From positions 1 to 36,982 of the forward strand of contig NZ_JAVMKF010000078.1 in NCBI RefSeq assembly GCF_031732815.1: a stretch of DNA of 36,982 bases, given 5' to 3'. Under the pieces are notes generated by a model, which had not been told where the DNA came from, searched no databases, and was given only the letters and a program-made list of their open reading frames with translations. The translations under genes were made by a program, and so were the position numbers. The stretch is from Accumulibacter sp031732815. GTDB taxonomy: Bacteria; Pseudomonadota; Gammaproteobacteria; Burkholderiales; Rhodocyclaceae. Of the stretch, positions 7,611 through 16,218 are shown one piece after another (within the stretch, counting starts at the first letter, position 1; each line of letters begins with the position of its first letter).

Positions 7611-8699
7611 TCAGGACAAGCATTCGGCCAGGATCGCCGCCGCTTCGTCGGCACCTCCGGCCGGTGGGATGGGCGGCGCGGGCTGGCGCGACAGTTCATC
7701 GACGACGCTGGCGATGGCAAGCGCACTCAATTCGGATTCGTCCACTGCCCGACAGCGCGCGTTGCTTTCCAGCCAGTCGATCAGGGGTTCCTGCTCGGGC
7801 CAATTCTCGCGTCGGAGGTAAAGCACTGGCGTACCGTTGCAGGCAGCCTCCGTAAATGTGCCGTAGCCGGGTTTGGTGAGCACGGCATCGACCGAACAGA
7901 TCAGGTCGGTAAAAGCAAGGCCGAGGCTTTCCAGCGGTGAAATACCGGGCTGTTCGCAGCACCAGGCCTGCGGCACCAGCCAGCGCAGCTTGCCGGCAGG
8001 CGGCCAGCCGGCAATTGGCAAGCGCTTGTCGAAGCCGCCAAAAGCCACCAGGAGCAAGCGTTCGTCTGCTGCGCAGCCAAGCTTCTCGCGCAATTCGCCA
8101 CGGCGAGAGCGACCAATGGCAGCCACCGGAGCAATGCTGCGCCGCTTGGCGAGGTCGACCATCGGCATCGCGGGCGTCAGGCGCAGGAATACTTCGGCGC
8201 TGTTGTAAGCAGCCAGCATTTCGTGATGAATCGCGGCGGCCCAGGCTTCGCCGGCAAAGAAATGCGCGAAGAGGTCGGCCCAGTTGAGCGAGCACATGGC
8301 AATCGACCGAAGGCGCGCGCGCTGCGCGCCAGCCAGCGGCAGATAGGCGACATCACTGAGTACGAGATCGGGCTTTAGCGCAGCGAGAAAAGCGGTTTCG
8401 CGAGCAAGGAGCTGCTCCCATTCTGCGTGCTGACGCCGATAGGCGAGCGCCGTCGCGGCAAGATCGACGCGCGTCGCATCGCGCATGACGTAGCCGAAAT
8501 CGCTCGCCCCGGGCAGGTGGGTAAAGGCGGGTGCTATGCGTGCGCGCAGTTGCCCGGACGACAGGCCGCTGCGCACCGAAATGCGCAGGTTCGGCAGACG
8601 CCCGCCAAGCGCGTTCAGGACGGGCGCCACCTGTGCCAGGTGGCCCAGGCCGTGCGCCGAAACATCAACCAGGAGATGAGCGGTGATCGCCGAGTTCAT
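7611..8699 (-). CDS. Orphan MurG/GT28-like glycosyltransferase
   Basis: The 362-residue protein has the GT-B outline of glycosyltransferase family 28 and of the N-terminal part of plant L-arabinokinase-type proteins. The N-terminal nucleotide-fold loop is VDVSAHGLGHLAQVAPVLNAL and the C-terminal donor-site half has LVAFGGFDKRLP and VLTKPGYGTFTEAACNGTPV followed by REXWPEQEPLIDWL. No signal or membrane span is visible. The frame stays open far upstream, but ATG 8699 starts the homologous part and the upstream extension is antisense to rng. It is divergent from rng and convergent with the caspase-MORN gene (36 bases apart). No neighbouring sugar-nucleotide or lipid genes hint at the acceptor. 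Confidence 0.82.
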   Translation of the reverse strand: MNSAITAHLLVDVSAHGLGHLAQVAPVLNALGGRLPNLRISVRSGLSSGQLRARIAPAFTHLPGASDFGYVMRDATRVDLAATALAYRRQHAEWEQLLARETAFLAALKPDLVLSDVAYLPLAGAQRARLRSIAMCSLNWADLFAHFFAGEAWAAAIHHEMLAAYNSAEVFLRLTPAMPMVDLAKRRSIAPVAAIGRSRRGELREKLGCAADERLLLVAFGGFDKRLPIAGWPPAGKLRWLVPQAWCCEQPGISPLESLGLAFTDLICSVDAVLTKPGYGTFTEAACNGTPVLYLRRENWPEQEPLIDWLESNARCRAVDESELSALAIASVVDELSRQPAPPIPPAGGADEAAAILAECLS

Positions 8700-8861
8700 T
8701 GCAACGATATCAGGACCATGCGGCTGGCGAGCGGGAAGAGAGCAGGTTGCGGTCCGCTCTGCCGGGGTCGGCCGCCGCTGGCAAACTCCCGAACAGCGTG
8801 GCCGCCGGGGTAAAATGCAGCAAACTGTCATCTTACCTGCATTGTCCCGACAATTTCGCTT

Positions 8862-10316
8862 ATGCCCGAAGAGATCCTGATCAACTTTACGCCTCAGGAA
8901 ACGCGCGTCGCCGTCATGCACCAAGGCGTCACGCAGGAACTGCACATCGAACGAAGCGCCAGTCGCGGCTTCGTCGGTAACGTCTACCTGGGACGAATTG
9001 CCCGGATTCTGCCTGGCATGCAATCGGCGTTCATCGACATCGGTCTCGACCGAACGGCTTTTCTGCACGTTGCCGACATCCGCGAACCGCGCTCCGGCGA
9101 CGAACCCCTTCGACCGATCGAACGCCTGCTCATCGAAGGGCAAAGCATCGTCGTACAGGTCATCAAGGATCCGATGGGCAGCAAGGGCGCGCGCCTGTCG
9201 ACGCAGGTATCGATCGCCGGACGCATGCTGGTCTACCTGCCGCAGGACAGACACATCGGAATTTCGCAGCGCATCGAGAAGGAGTCGGAACGGGAAGCGC
9301 TGCGCCAACGACTTGGCCGCCTGGTACCGGGTGAAGAAACCGGCGGTTTCATCGTGCGAACGATGGCCGAGAATGCGAGCGAAAGCGAGCTGACCAAGGA
9401 CATCGAGTTCCTGCGCAAGATTTGGCGCGATATCCAGTTGCAGTCGGCGTCCGCCGCTCCGCCCGCACTGCTTTACCAGGAACTGTCGCTGGCGCAGCGT
9501 GTTCTGCGCGACTTCGTCAATCCGGAAACGACGCGCATCGTCATCGACTCGCGCGAGAACTTCCAGCGGCTGACCGCTTTCGCCAGCGAGTACACCCCTA
9601 CCGTAGCACCCTTGCTGCAGCATTACACTGGCGAAAGGCCGCTCTTCGACCTGCACGGCGTCGAGGACGAAATTCAGAAAGCGCTGGCGCGGCGAGTCGA
9701 CCTCAAGTCCGGCGGTTATCTGATCATCGATCAGACTGAAGCCATGACCACCATCGACGTCAACACCGGGGGCTTCGTTGGCGTACGCAACTTCGATGAC
9801 ACCATTTTCAAGACGAACCTCGAAGCAGCTCAGACCATTGCGCGCCAGCTTCGCCTGCGTAATCTCGGCGGCATCATCATCATCGACTTCATCGACATGG
9901 AGAGCGACGAGCACCGTACAGCGGTGCTTGCCGAGTTCAACCGGGCGCTCGCGCGCGACCACACACGGCTGACGGTCAACGGCTTCACCGCGCTCGGACT
10001 CGTCGAAATGACGCGCAAGCGCACACGCGAATCGCTGGCACACGTGCTTTGCGAGGAGTGCCCGACCTGCGGCGGCCGCGGCGAAGTGCGGACAGCGCGC
10101 ACAGTGTGCTACGAGATCCTGCGTGAACTGCTGCGCGAAGCGCGTCAGTTCAACGCGCGCGAGTATCGCGTGCTGGGCAGTCAGGCAGTGATCGACCGCT
10201 TCCTTGACGAGGAATCGCAAGGCTTGGCGATGCTCTCCGATTTCATCGGCAAACCGATATCGCTGCAAGCCGAGCCGAGCTATTGGCAGGAACAGTACGA
10301 CATCGTGCTGATGTAA
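8862..10316 (+). CDS. rng: Ribonuclease G
   Basis: Endoribonuclease of the RNase E/G family; it matures the 5' end of 16S rRNA and participates in mRNA decay. The 484 residues match RNase G length, with no RNase E scaffold tail. An S1-like region (about 35-120) includes GNVYLGRIARILPGMQSAF. The DNase I-like catalytic part has the metal-binding aspartates in TIDVNTGGFVG (about residue 298) and IIIDFIDMES (about 341). The Zn-link CPTCGGRG (about 400) joins dimers. In many proteobacteria maf lies immediately upstream; here an unrelated divergent glycosyltransferase gene does. ATG 8862 gives the canonical N-terminus. Confidence 0.97.
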   Translation: MPEEILINFTPQETRVAVMHQGVTQELHIERSASRGFVGNVYLGRIARILPGMQSAFIDIGLDRTAFLHVADIREPRSGDEPLRPIERLLIEGQSIVVQVIKDPMGSKGARLSTQVSIAGRMLVYLPQDRHIGISQRIEKESEREALRQRLGRLVPGEETGGFIVRTMAENASESELTKDIEFLRKIWRDIQLQSASAAPPALLYQELSLAQRVLRDFVNPETTRIVIDSRENFQRLTAFASEYTPTVAPLLQHYTGERPLFDLHGVEDEIQKALARRVDLKSGGYLIIDQTEAMTTIDVNTGGFVGVRNFDDTIFKTNLEAAQTIARQLRLRNLGGIIIIDFIDMESDEHRTAVLAEFNRALARDHTRLTVNGFTALGLVEMTRKRTRESLAHVLCEECPTCGGRGEVRTARTVCYEILRELLREARQFNAREYRVLGSQAVIDRFLDEESQGLAMLSDFIGKPISLQAEPSYWQEQYDIVLM

Positions 10317-10427
10317 CGATAAGGTGACGGGACTCGCCGGGCAGCCGCCAGGGGCTTGTCCCATCGGCCACCGCGGGTGCCTGTCGAGGAAGCCGCGCCT
10401 CCTGGTTGTGGCAGGCGCTCCACCGGC

Positions 10428-10452
10428 CGCAAGGGCGAAGCCAGCCCTTGCG
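10428..10452 (+). terminator. Stem-loop just before murJ
   Basis: A perfect 9-bp stem CGCAAGGGC/GCCCTTGCG with a 7-base loop lies between rng and murJ, ending 20 bases before the murJ ATG. No T-run follows, so it is at best a weak terminator for rng. It is close enough to the murJ ribosome-binding site to influence translation. Confidence 0.4.
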
Positions 10453-10472
10453 CAACCCAGCCTGGAAAGTGA

Positions 10473-12011
10473 ATGAATCTGCTCAGAAGCCTCGCCACGG
10501 TCAGCAGCATGACTTTGTTGTCGCGCATTCTTGGTTTCGTGCGCGATTTCGTGATTGCCCGTACCTTTGGCGCCGGGATGCTGACCGACGCCTTTTTCGT
10601 CGCTTTCAAGCTGCCCAACCTGCTCCGCCGGCTGTTCGCCGAAGGCGCTTTCTCACAGGCTTTCGTACCCGTCCTCGGTGAGTACAAGAACCGTTACGGC
10701 GCAAGCGAAACGCGCCAGCTGGTGGACCGTGTGGTCAGCCTGCTCTTCCTTGTCGTCTTCGCCGTCACCTTGCTCGGCATGCTTGCCGCACCGATTCTCG
10801 TCTATATCTCGGCGCCCGGCTTTGCTGCCGACAGTGGCAAGTTCGCCCTGACCGTCGAACTGACCCGCATCACCTTTCCCTACATTCTCTTCATGTCGCT
10901 GGTTGCCGTCGCGGGCGGTATCCTGAATACCTGGAGCCGCTTCGCCATCCCCGCGTTCACGCCGGTCTTGCTCAATCTGTCGTTGATTCTGATGGCGCTG
11001 TTCGCAACGCCCTATTTCGACCCGCCGATCATCGCACTTGCCTGGGGAGTTTTTCTCGGCGGTGCTTTGCAACTCGTCTTCCAGATTCCCAGTCTCGCCC
11101 GCCTGGGCATGCTGCCGCGGTTTTCCCTGAGCTTGCAGGATGCCGGCGTGCGGCGCATCTTCCGCTTGATGGCGCCGGCCTTGCTCGGCGTTTCGGTGGC
11201 TCAGGTCAGCCTGCTGCTGAACAGTATCTTCGCCTCTTTCCTGAATACCGGCAGCGTTTCCTGGCTGTACTACGCCGACCGGCTGATGGAGTTTCCGGCC
11301 GGGCTGCTCGGCGCCGCGCTGGGCACCATCCTTTTGCCCTCGCTGAGCAAGTCGCACGCCAGCGGGCGGCACAAGGAGTACTCGGAACTGCTCGACTGGG
11401 GTCTGCGACTGACCTTTCTGCTCGCTGCACCCGCTGCTCTGGCGCTCGCCATGCTTGCCGTCCCGCTGGTCACAACGCTTTTTCATCACGGCGCCTTCAC
11501 CCCAGACGATGTCATGCGCACCCGCGAGGCGCTCGTCGCCTACAGTGTCGGCCTGCTCGGAATGATTCTGGTCAAGGTGCTGGCACCCGGCTTCTACGCC
11601 CGCCAGAACGTGCGAACGCCGGTCCGTATCGCCTTGCTCTGCCTCCTCGTCACACAGCTTCTCAACCTGCTGCTGATCCCCTGGCTGCGACACGCCGGAC
11701 TGGCACTGGCCATCGGTCTGGCCGCCTGCCTGAACGCCGCGCTGCTCTACCGCGGCCTGCACCGCCAGGGCATCTACTCGCCCTTGGCTGGCTGGCTGGC
11801 ATTCGTCAGCAAACTGGTCCTCGCACTGCTGGCAATGGCGGCAGCGCTCTGGTTTTCCGCTGGCACCAACAACGACTGGTTGACCTGGGGTCTGACTCAG
11901 CGCTTGCTGCGCCTTTCGCTCGTCGTAAGCTTCGGGGCGACGGTCTATTTCGCTACACTATGGGTCGCAGGTTTCCGCCTGAGCGATTTCAGACGTCGGG
12001 CGGCCGAGTGA
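10473..12011 (+). CDS. murJ: Lipid II flippase MurJ (MviN)
   Basis: Integral inner-membrane protein of the MOP superfamily that flips lipid II to the periplasm for peptidoglycan synthesis. The 512 residues fit the usual 14 membrane segments. Family signatures are VSSMTLLSRILGFVRDFVIA at the N-terminus, MLTDAFFVAFKLPNLLRRLF, FAEGAFSQAFVPV and LYYADRLMEFPAGLLGAALG. A GGAAAG ribosome-binding site precedes ATG 10473. In many Betaproteobacteria murJ is near rpsT or ribF-ileS; here it lies between rng and a PEBP-family gene. Confidence 0.97.
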   Translation: MNLLRSLATVSSMTLLSRILGFVRDFVIARTFGAGMLTDAFFVAFKLPNLLRRLFAEGAFSQAFVPVLGEYKNRYGASETRQLVDRVVSLLFLVVFAVTLLGMLAAPILVYISAPGFAADSGKFALTVELTRITFPYILFMSLVAVAGGILNTWSRFAIPAFTPVLLNLSLILMALFATPYFDPPIIALAWGVFLGGALQLVFQIPSLARLGMLPRFSLSLQDAGVRRIFRLMAPALLGVSVAQVSLLLNSIFASFLNTGSVSWLYYADRLMEFPAGLLGAALGTILLPSLSKSHASGRHKEYSELLDWGLRLTFLLAAPAALALAMLAVPLVTTLFHHGAFTPDDVMRTREALVAYSVGLLGMILVKVLAPGFYARQNVRTPVRIALLCLLVTQLLNLLLIPWLRHAGLALAIGLAACLNAALLYRGLHRQGIYSPLAGWLAFVSKLVLALLAMAAALWFSAGTNNDWLTWGLTQRLLRLSLVVSFGATVYFATLWVAGFRLSDFRRRAAE

Positions 12012-12041
12012 AATCCGCATGAACAACCTGGAGGAACAACC

Positions 12042-12671
12042 ATGAAACTGATCAGCAACAGTCTTGCCAACGGCCAGCCGATCCCGGGGGAATTCGCCTT
12101 CTGCATTCGCGATCCCGAACACCATGTCTGCCTTGGCCAAAATCTCAACCCGCACCTCGCCTGGCACGATGTGCCAGCGGGGACGCGTTCATTCGCGATC
12201 ATTTGCCACGACCCGGACGTGCCGAGCAAAGGCGATGACGTCAATCAGGAGGGACGCACGGTTCCCGCGTCGCTCGCGCGCGTCGACTTCTTCCATTGGG
12301 TTCTCTTTGACCTGCCGGCGACACTCGGCGAGATCGCGGCGGGAAGCTTCTCGAGCGAAGTGACACCACGCGGCAAGGCCGGCCCGCATGCCCTGTTCGG
12401 CGCTCGCCAAGGAATCAACGACTACAGCGGCTGGTTTGCCAACGACAATGACATGCGCGGCGATTACTTCGGCTACGACGGCCCGTGCCCGCCGTGGAAC
12501 GATGAAATCGTCCATCGCTATGTTTTCACGGTCTTTGCACTTGACCTCGAGCGTCTCGACTGCGCCGGCAGATCAACCGGGCACGAAGTGCGTGCAGCAA
12601 TGCGCGGGCACATTCTGGCTGAAGCGAGCCTGGTCGGGACTTACACGCTCAATCCGTCGCTCGCCGGCTAG
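12042..12671 (+). CDS. YbhB/YbcL-family (PEBP-like) protein
   Basis: A 209-residue cytoplasmic protein of the phosphatidylethanolamine-binding/Raf kinase inhibitor-like family. Visible family features are the anion-pocket strands SFAIICHDPDVP (the DPD motif), FFHWVLFDLP and GKAGPHALFG..., then YFGYDGPCPPWND-EIVHRYVFTVFALD (the GPCPP and HRY motifs). At 209 residues it is longer than E. coli YbhB (about 158), with an insertion after DPDVPSKGDDVNQEGRTVP. Bacterial members have no settled function. A strong GGAGG site precedes ATG 12042. The gap to murJ is only 30 bases, so co-transcription with murJ is likely. Confidence 0.9.
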   Translation: MKLISNSLANGQPIPGEFAFCIRDPEHHVCLGQNLNPHLAWHDVPAGTRSFAIICHDPDVPSKGDDVNQEGRTVPASLARVDFFHWVLFDLPATLGEIAAGSFSSEVTPRGKAGPHALFGARQGINDYSGWFANDNDMRGDYFGYDGPCPPWNDEIVHRYVFTVFALDLERLDCAGRSTGHEVRAAMRGHILAEASLVGTYTLNPSLAG

Positions 12672-12744
12672 CACGCAACGCTGGGCATTCGCCGCCGACA
12701 GCCTGGTGGAAGCGGCTGCGGCGACGCGGCGCGCCGTTTGCAAC

Positions 12745-12781
12745 CCGAAAAAGACTGAAGGCCGCTGCAAGCGGCCTTCAG
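12745..12781 (-). terminator. Rho-independent terminator of the H+-pyrophosphatase gene
   Basis: A perfect 12-bp stem (CTGAAGGCCGCT / AGCGGCCTTCAG, 12755-12781) with a 3-base loop is followed on the minus strand by TCTTTTTCGGG. The orientation fits the leftward pyrophosphatase gene. The stem may also stop rightward transcripts from the PEBP gene, although no T-run exists on that side. Confidence 0.85.
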
Positions 12782-12791
12782 TTCCTCGGAG

Positions 12792-12826
12792 CGACCGGGC
12801 TGCTGCTTCGGAGCAGCCCCCAGTCG
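12792..12826. repeat. Second long hairpin downstream of the pyrophosphatase gene
   Basis: GGGCTGCT (12797-12804) pairs with AGCAGCCC (12812-12819), and outer CGAC/GTCG arms extend the stem. It lies between the pyrophosphatase stop codon and the T-tailed terminator, so it may protect the mRNA 3' end. Confidence 0.45.
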
Positions 12827-12862
12827 GTGGAGCAGATACGAGCAACAGCGCGCAGCGAGATC

Positions 12863-15280
12863 CTACTGGATGCTCACCTCGACGCGACGCGCCTCGGCCG
12901 CATCGCCGGTTCCGGTCGTCACCTGCGGTTTCTTCAACTCGATCCGGTCCTCGGCGATGCCGACATTCTTCAGTCCTTCGCGCACGGCTTTAGCCCGGTT
13001 TTTGGCGACTTCCTCGTTGACTGCCTGGCTGCCACTCGGATCATGGAAGCCGGAAATGGCGACCTTGGCGCCTGGGTTGGCCTTGGCATGCGCAACGATT
13101 TCCGTCAGCGTCGTCGCCGCGTCAGCCGGCAAGTCAGCCGAACCCACCGCGAAGTAAATCTTGGCCGCTGCCGGCGCGCTGGCCGCAACCGCTGCCGGTG
13201 CCGCCGCTGCCGGTTTGCCCGGCGACGCCGGAACCATCAGCGGCACGATCATCAAGGCGACGATATTGATGATCTTGATCAATGGGTTGACCGCTGGCCC
13301 CGCGGTATCCTTGTAGGGATCGCCGACGGTGTCGCCGGTAACCGCCGACTTGTGCGCATCCGAGCCTTTGCCGCCGAAGTGACCGTCCTCGATATACTTT
13401 TTGGCGTTATCCCAGGCGCCACCCCCGGTCGTCATCGAAATGGCGACGAACAGACCGGTGATGATCGTTCCCATCAACAAGCCACCAAGCGCCTTCGGAC
13501 CGAGCAGCAGGCCGACGAGAACAGGTACGAGCACCGGCAGCAACGACGGAACGATCATTTCACGGATCGCCGCAACGGTCAGCATACCGACCGCGCGCGA
13601 ATAGTCGGGCTTCGCCTTGCCCTCCATGATGCCCTTGATTTCCTTGAACTGGCGACGAACCTCGATGACCACCGAGCCGGCCGCCCGGCCGACAGCCTCC
13701 ATCGCCATGGCGGCGAACAGGTAAGGAATCAGACCGCCAAGGAAGAGGCCGATGATAACCATGTGGTCAGACAGGTCAAAACGCAGGCCACCACCGAAGT
13801 TGACCTCGAGCGCATGCGTGTAGTCGGCGAAAAGGACCAGCGCAGCCAGACCGGCAGAACCGATGGCATAGCCCTTGGTAACCGCCTTGGTCGTATTGCC
13901 GACTGCATCGAGCGGGTCGGTCACGTCACGCACCGACTTCGGCAATCCCGACATCTCGGCAATACCGCCGGCGTTGTCGGTAATCGGCCCGTAGGCGTCG
14001 AGGGCGACGATGATACCCGTCATCGACAGCATCGATGTCGCTGCGATGGCAATGCCGAAGAGGCCGGCCAGCGCGTAGGTGAGGTAGATCGACGCGCAGA
14101 CGGCGAGCACCGGCAGCGCGCAGGCCTTCATTGAAACGGCCAGGCCGGCGATGATGTTCGTCCCGTGACCTGTGGTCGAGGCTTCGGCAACGCGCTTGAC
14201 CGGCGAAAAGTCGGTACCCGTGTAGTACTCGGTAATCCAGACGAGAACCCCGGTCAGAACGAGACCGATCGCCGCAGACCAGAAGATGTTCATCGACGAG
14301 ATCAGGCTCCCATCAGCCAGGGTCACGCCATTGCCGAGCAGCATCGTCGTGATCGGATAGAAGGCGATCAGCGCCAGGATCCCGGCGACCGCCAAACCGC
14401 GGTAGAGGGCGTTCATGATCTTGCCGCCATCGGTAGCCTTGACAAAGAAGCAGCCGATGATCGAAGCAAGAATCGACACGCCGCCGAGCACCAGCGGATA
14501 GACGACCAGGTTGTCGTTGGCACCGACAACACCTTTCAGCATCATCGCGCCCAGCACCATCGTCGCAACGACGGTTACCGCATAGGTCTCGAAGAGGTCG
14601 GCTGCCATACCTGCGCAGTCACCGACGTTGTCGCCGACGTTGTCGGCGATGACCGCCGGGTTGCGCGGATCGTCTTCCGGAATCCCCGCCTCCACCTTGC
14701 CGACCAGGTCAGCACCCACGTCGGCACCCTTGGTGAAGATACCGCCGCCCAGCCGGGCGAAGATCGAAATCAGCGAACCGCCGAAAGCCAGACCGACGAG
14801 CGGTTCGACGCTATGCTGCAGATCGCCGCCAGAGCCCTTGAGCACGGCGTAATAGCCGGCGACGCCAAGGAGGCCAAGCCCGACGACCAGCATGCCGGTA
14901 ATCGCACCGCCTTTGAAAGCCACCCCGAGCGCGGCCGAGATGCCGCTACGCGCCGCTTCCGCGGTGCGCACGTTGGCGCGCACCGAAACGTTCATCCCGA
15001 TGAAACCCGTCGCGCCCGACAGGACGGCGCCGATCAGAAAGCCGAAGGCCATCAGCTTGCCGAGGGCAAACCAGATGACAACGAAGAGCACGGCGCCGAC
15101 CAGCGCAATCGTCGTATACTGCTTGGCGAGGTAGGCGGAAGCACCTTCCTGAATCGCCTTGGCGATCTCCTGCATGCGCGGGTTGCCGGCGGGCAACGAG
15201 AGAATCCATTTCGTCATGGCGGCTCCGTAAAGGACCGCTATGACCGCGCAGACCAGCGCGAACATCAGAAACGACGACAT
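12863..15280 (-). CDS. hppA: Membrane H+-translocating pyrophosphatase with a C-terminal OmpA-like domain
   Basis: The enzyme hydrolyses PPi and pumps protons across the membrane. The 805 residues exceed the usual 660-700. Residues 1 to about 682 are a complete M-PPase: DVGADLVGKVEAG, then EDDPRNPAVIADNVGDNVGD, and GNTTKAVTKGYAIGSAGL with Lys at the position that marks the K+-independent class. An Ala/Pro linker (about 683-706) leads to an OmpA-like domain (about 707-805): IYFAVGSADLP, VAISGFHDPSGS, NEEVAKNRAKAVREGL, ARRVEVSI. D747 and R762 are 15 residues apart, like the peptidoglycan-binding Asp/Arg pair of OmpA. M-PPase C-termini face the periplasm, so the domain could reach the wall. Start ATG 15280 has a GGGAGG site. 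Confidence 0.95.
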   Translation of the reverse strand: MSSFLMFALVCAVIAVLYGAAMTKWILSLPAGNPRMQEIAKAIQEGASAYLAKQYTTIALVGAVLFVVIWFALGKLMAFGFLIGAVLSGATGFIGMNVSVRANVRTAEAARSGISAALGVAFKGGAITGMLVVGLGLLGVAGYYAVLKGSGGDLQHSVEPLVGLAFGGSLISIFARLGGGIFTKGADVGADLVGKVEAGIPEDDPRNPAVIADNVGDNVGDCAGMAADLFETYAVTVVATMVLGAMMLKGVVGANDNLVVYPLVLGGVSILASIIGCFFVKATDGGKIMNALYRGLAVAGILALIAFYPITTMLLGNGVTLADGSLISSMNIFWSAAIGLVLTGVLVWITEYYTGTDFSPVKRVAEASTTGHGTNIIAGLAVSMKACALPVLAVCASIYLTYALAGLFGIAIAATSMLSMTGIIVALDAYGPITDNAGGIAEMSGLPKSVRDVTDPLDAVGNTTKAVTKGYAIGSAGLAALVLFADYTHALEVNFGGGLRFDLSDHMVIIGLFLGGLIPYLFAAMAMEAVGRAAGSVVIEVRRQFKEIKGIMEGKAKPDYSRAVGMLTVAAIREMIVPSLLPVLVPVLVGLLLGPKALGGLLMGTIITGLFVAISMTTGGGAWDNAKKYIEDGHFGGKGSDAHKSAVTGDTVGDPYKDTAGPAVNPLIKIINIVALMIVPLMVPASPGKPAAAAPAAVAASAPAAAKIYFAVGSADLPADAATTLTEIVAHAKANPGAKVAISGFHDPSGSQAVNEEVAKNRAKAVREGLKNVGIAEDRIELKKPQVTTGTGDAAEARRVEVSIQ

Positions 15281-15419
15281 AAGCAACCTCCCTCTCAAAA
15301 GTTACCCGGACCGCGCGGAAATTCCCCCACCGGTCGGCTTAACGTCACACCCAAAGTGCACAACCTGTCGCCCCGGAGGCTGCCGGCGCGCGCCGACGAC
15401 CACCGGAACGGCAACCGCC

Positions 15420-16073
15420 CTATTGCAGAGCAGCGAAAGCCGCCACCCTGATCTCCTCCACACTGCCTACACCGGCGATTCGGCGACATTTCGGCGCTTG
15501 AGGATCGCCGCTGGCCGCCCAGTTACGGTAGTACTCGAGCAGAGGCTTCGTCTGCGAGTGGTAGATTTCCAGCCGCTTCCTGACGGTCTCCTCCCGATCG
15601 TCATCGCGCTGAACAAGATCTTCGCCGGTAATGTCGTCCTTGCCGTCGACCCGCGGCGGATTGAAACGGATGTGATAGGTCCGCCCGGAAGCCAGATGCA
15701 CCCGCCGGCCACTCATGCGGTCGATGATCTCCTGATCGGCAACATCGATCTCCAGGACGTAATCCAGCGCTACGCCCGCGATCTTCATCGCTTCCGCCTG
15801 CGGCAAGGTGCGCGGAAAGCCGTCAAACAGATAGCCGGCGTGACAGTCGTCCGCTTGCAGGCGATCGCGCACCAGCCGGATGATGATGTCGTCGGAAACC
15901 AGCCCCCCCGCGTCCATCACTTTCTTTGCCTCGACGCCGAGCGGTGTGCCCTCCTTCACTGCCGCCCGCAGCATGTCGCCGGTGGAGATCTGCGGAATGC
16001 CAAATCTCTCGCGAATGAATTGTGCCTGGGTACCTTTTCCAGCCCCTGGCGCGCCCAGCAGAATAAGTCTCAT
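15420..16073 (-). CDS. adk: Adenylate kinase
   Basis: Interconverts ATP + AMP and 2 ADP in the cytoplasm. The 217-residue product begins MRLILLGAPGAGKGTQAQFI (P-loop), with ISTGDMLRAAV (AMP site), LFDGFPRTLPQA and a long LID (GRTYHIRFNPP...DDITGEDLVQRDDD) lacking the four zinc cysteines, as in Gram-negative bacteria. ATG 16073 is preferred over a start six codons upstream because of the family N-terminus and a GGAAGG site. It follows kdsB in the leftward cluster; kdsB-adk adjacency is common in Betaproteobacteria. In a polyphosphate-using organism Adk would recycle AMP from AMP phosphotransfer, but that link is inference. Confidence 0.97.
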   Translation of the reverse strand: MRLILLGAPGAGKGTQAQFIRERFGIPQISTGDMLRAAVKEGTPLGVEAKKVMDAGGLVSDDIIIRLVRDRLQADDCHAGYLFDGFPRTLPQAEAMKIAGVALDYVLEIDVADQEIIDRMSGRRVHLASGRTYHIRFNPPRVDGKDDITGEDLVQRDDDREETVRKRLEIYHSQTKPLLEYYRNWAASGDPQAPKCRRIAGVGSVEEIRVAAFAALQ

Positions 16074-16107
16074 GATTCGCCTTCGGAACAATCAGACCAA
16101 ACAATTT

Positions 16108-16136
16108 ATCATATTGTTCATGCAATTAAGTTTGCA
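16108..16136 (-). promoter_or_regulatory. Candidate sigma-70 promoter of adk
   Basis: On the minus strand TGCAAA (16131-16136) and TATGAT (16108-16113) are separated by 17 bases in an AT-rich island, unusual for this GC-rich region. The -10 is good and the -35 poor. It would give adk its own transcript with a leader of about 30 bases. Confidence 0.4.
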
Positions 16137-16151
16137 CTTGTGGGCTCCGGC

Positions 16152-16167
16152 AGCACGTTGTCGTGCT
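16152..16167. repeat. Short stem-loop between the gap and adk
   Basis: AGCACG (16152-16157) pairs with CGTGCT (16162-16167) around a 4-base loop. The minus strand has an open frame from the gap edge through here (ending LPEPTSANLIA), which does not resemble the KdsB C-terminus. Its identity is unknown. Confidence 0.3.
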
Positions 16168-16218
16168 CGACAGGCGGAAACTTACCCGCAAAAGCGCCGT
16201 CGGTCAAACCTTTTTGAA

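Noticed and set aside
8700..10364. Upstream extension of the glycosyltransferase frame to 917 codons
   Set aside because: This part is antisense to rng. The conserved product begins at ATG 8699.
12827..15451. Two long plus-strand open frames (12827-14134 and 14165-15451) opposite the pyrophosphatase gene
   Set aside because: They are Arg/Asp/Gln-rich shadows of the minus-strand hppA, with no recognisable domain and no ribosome-binding site.
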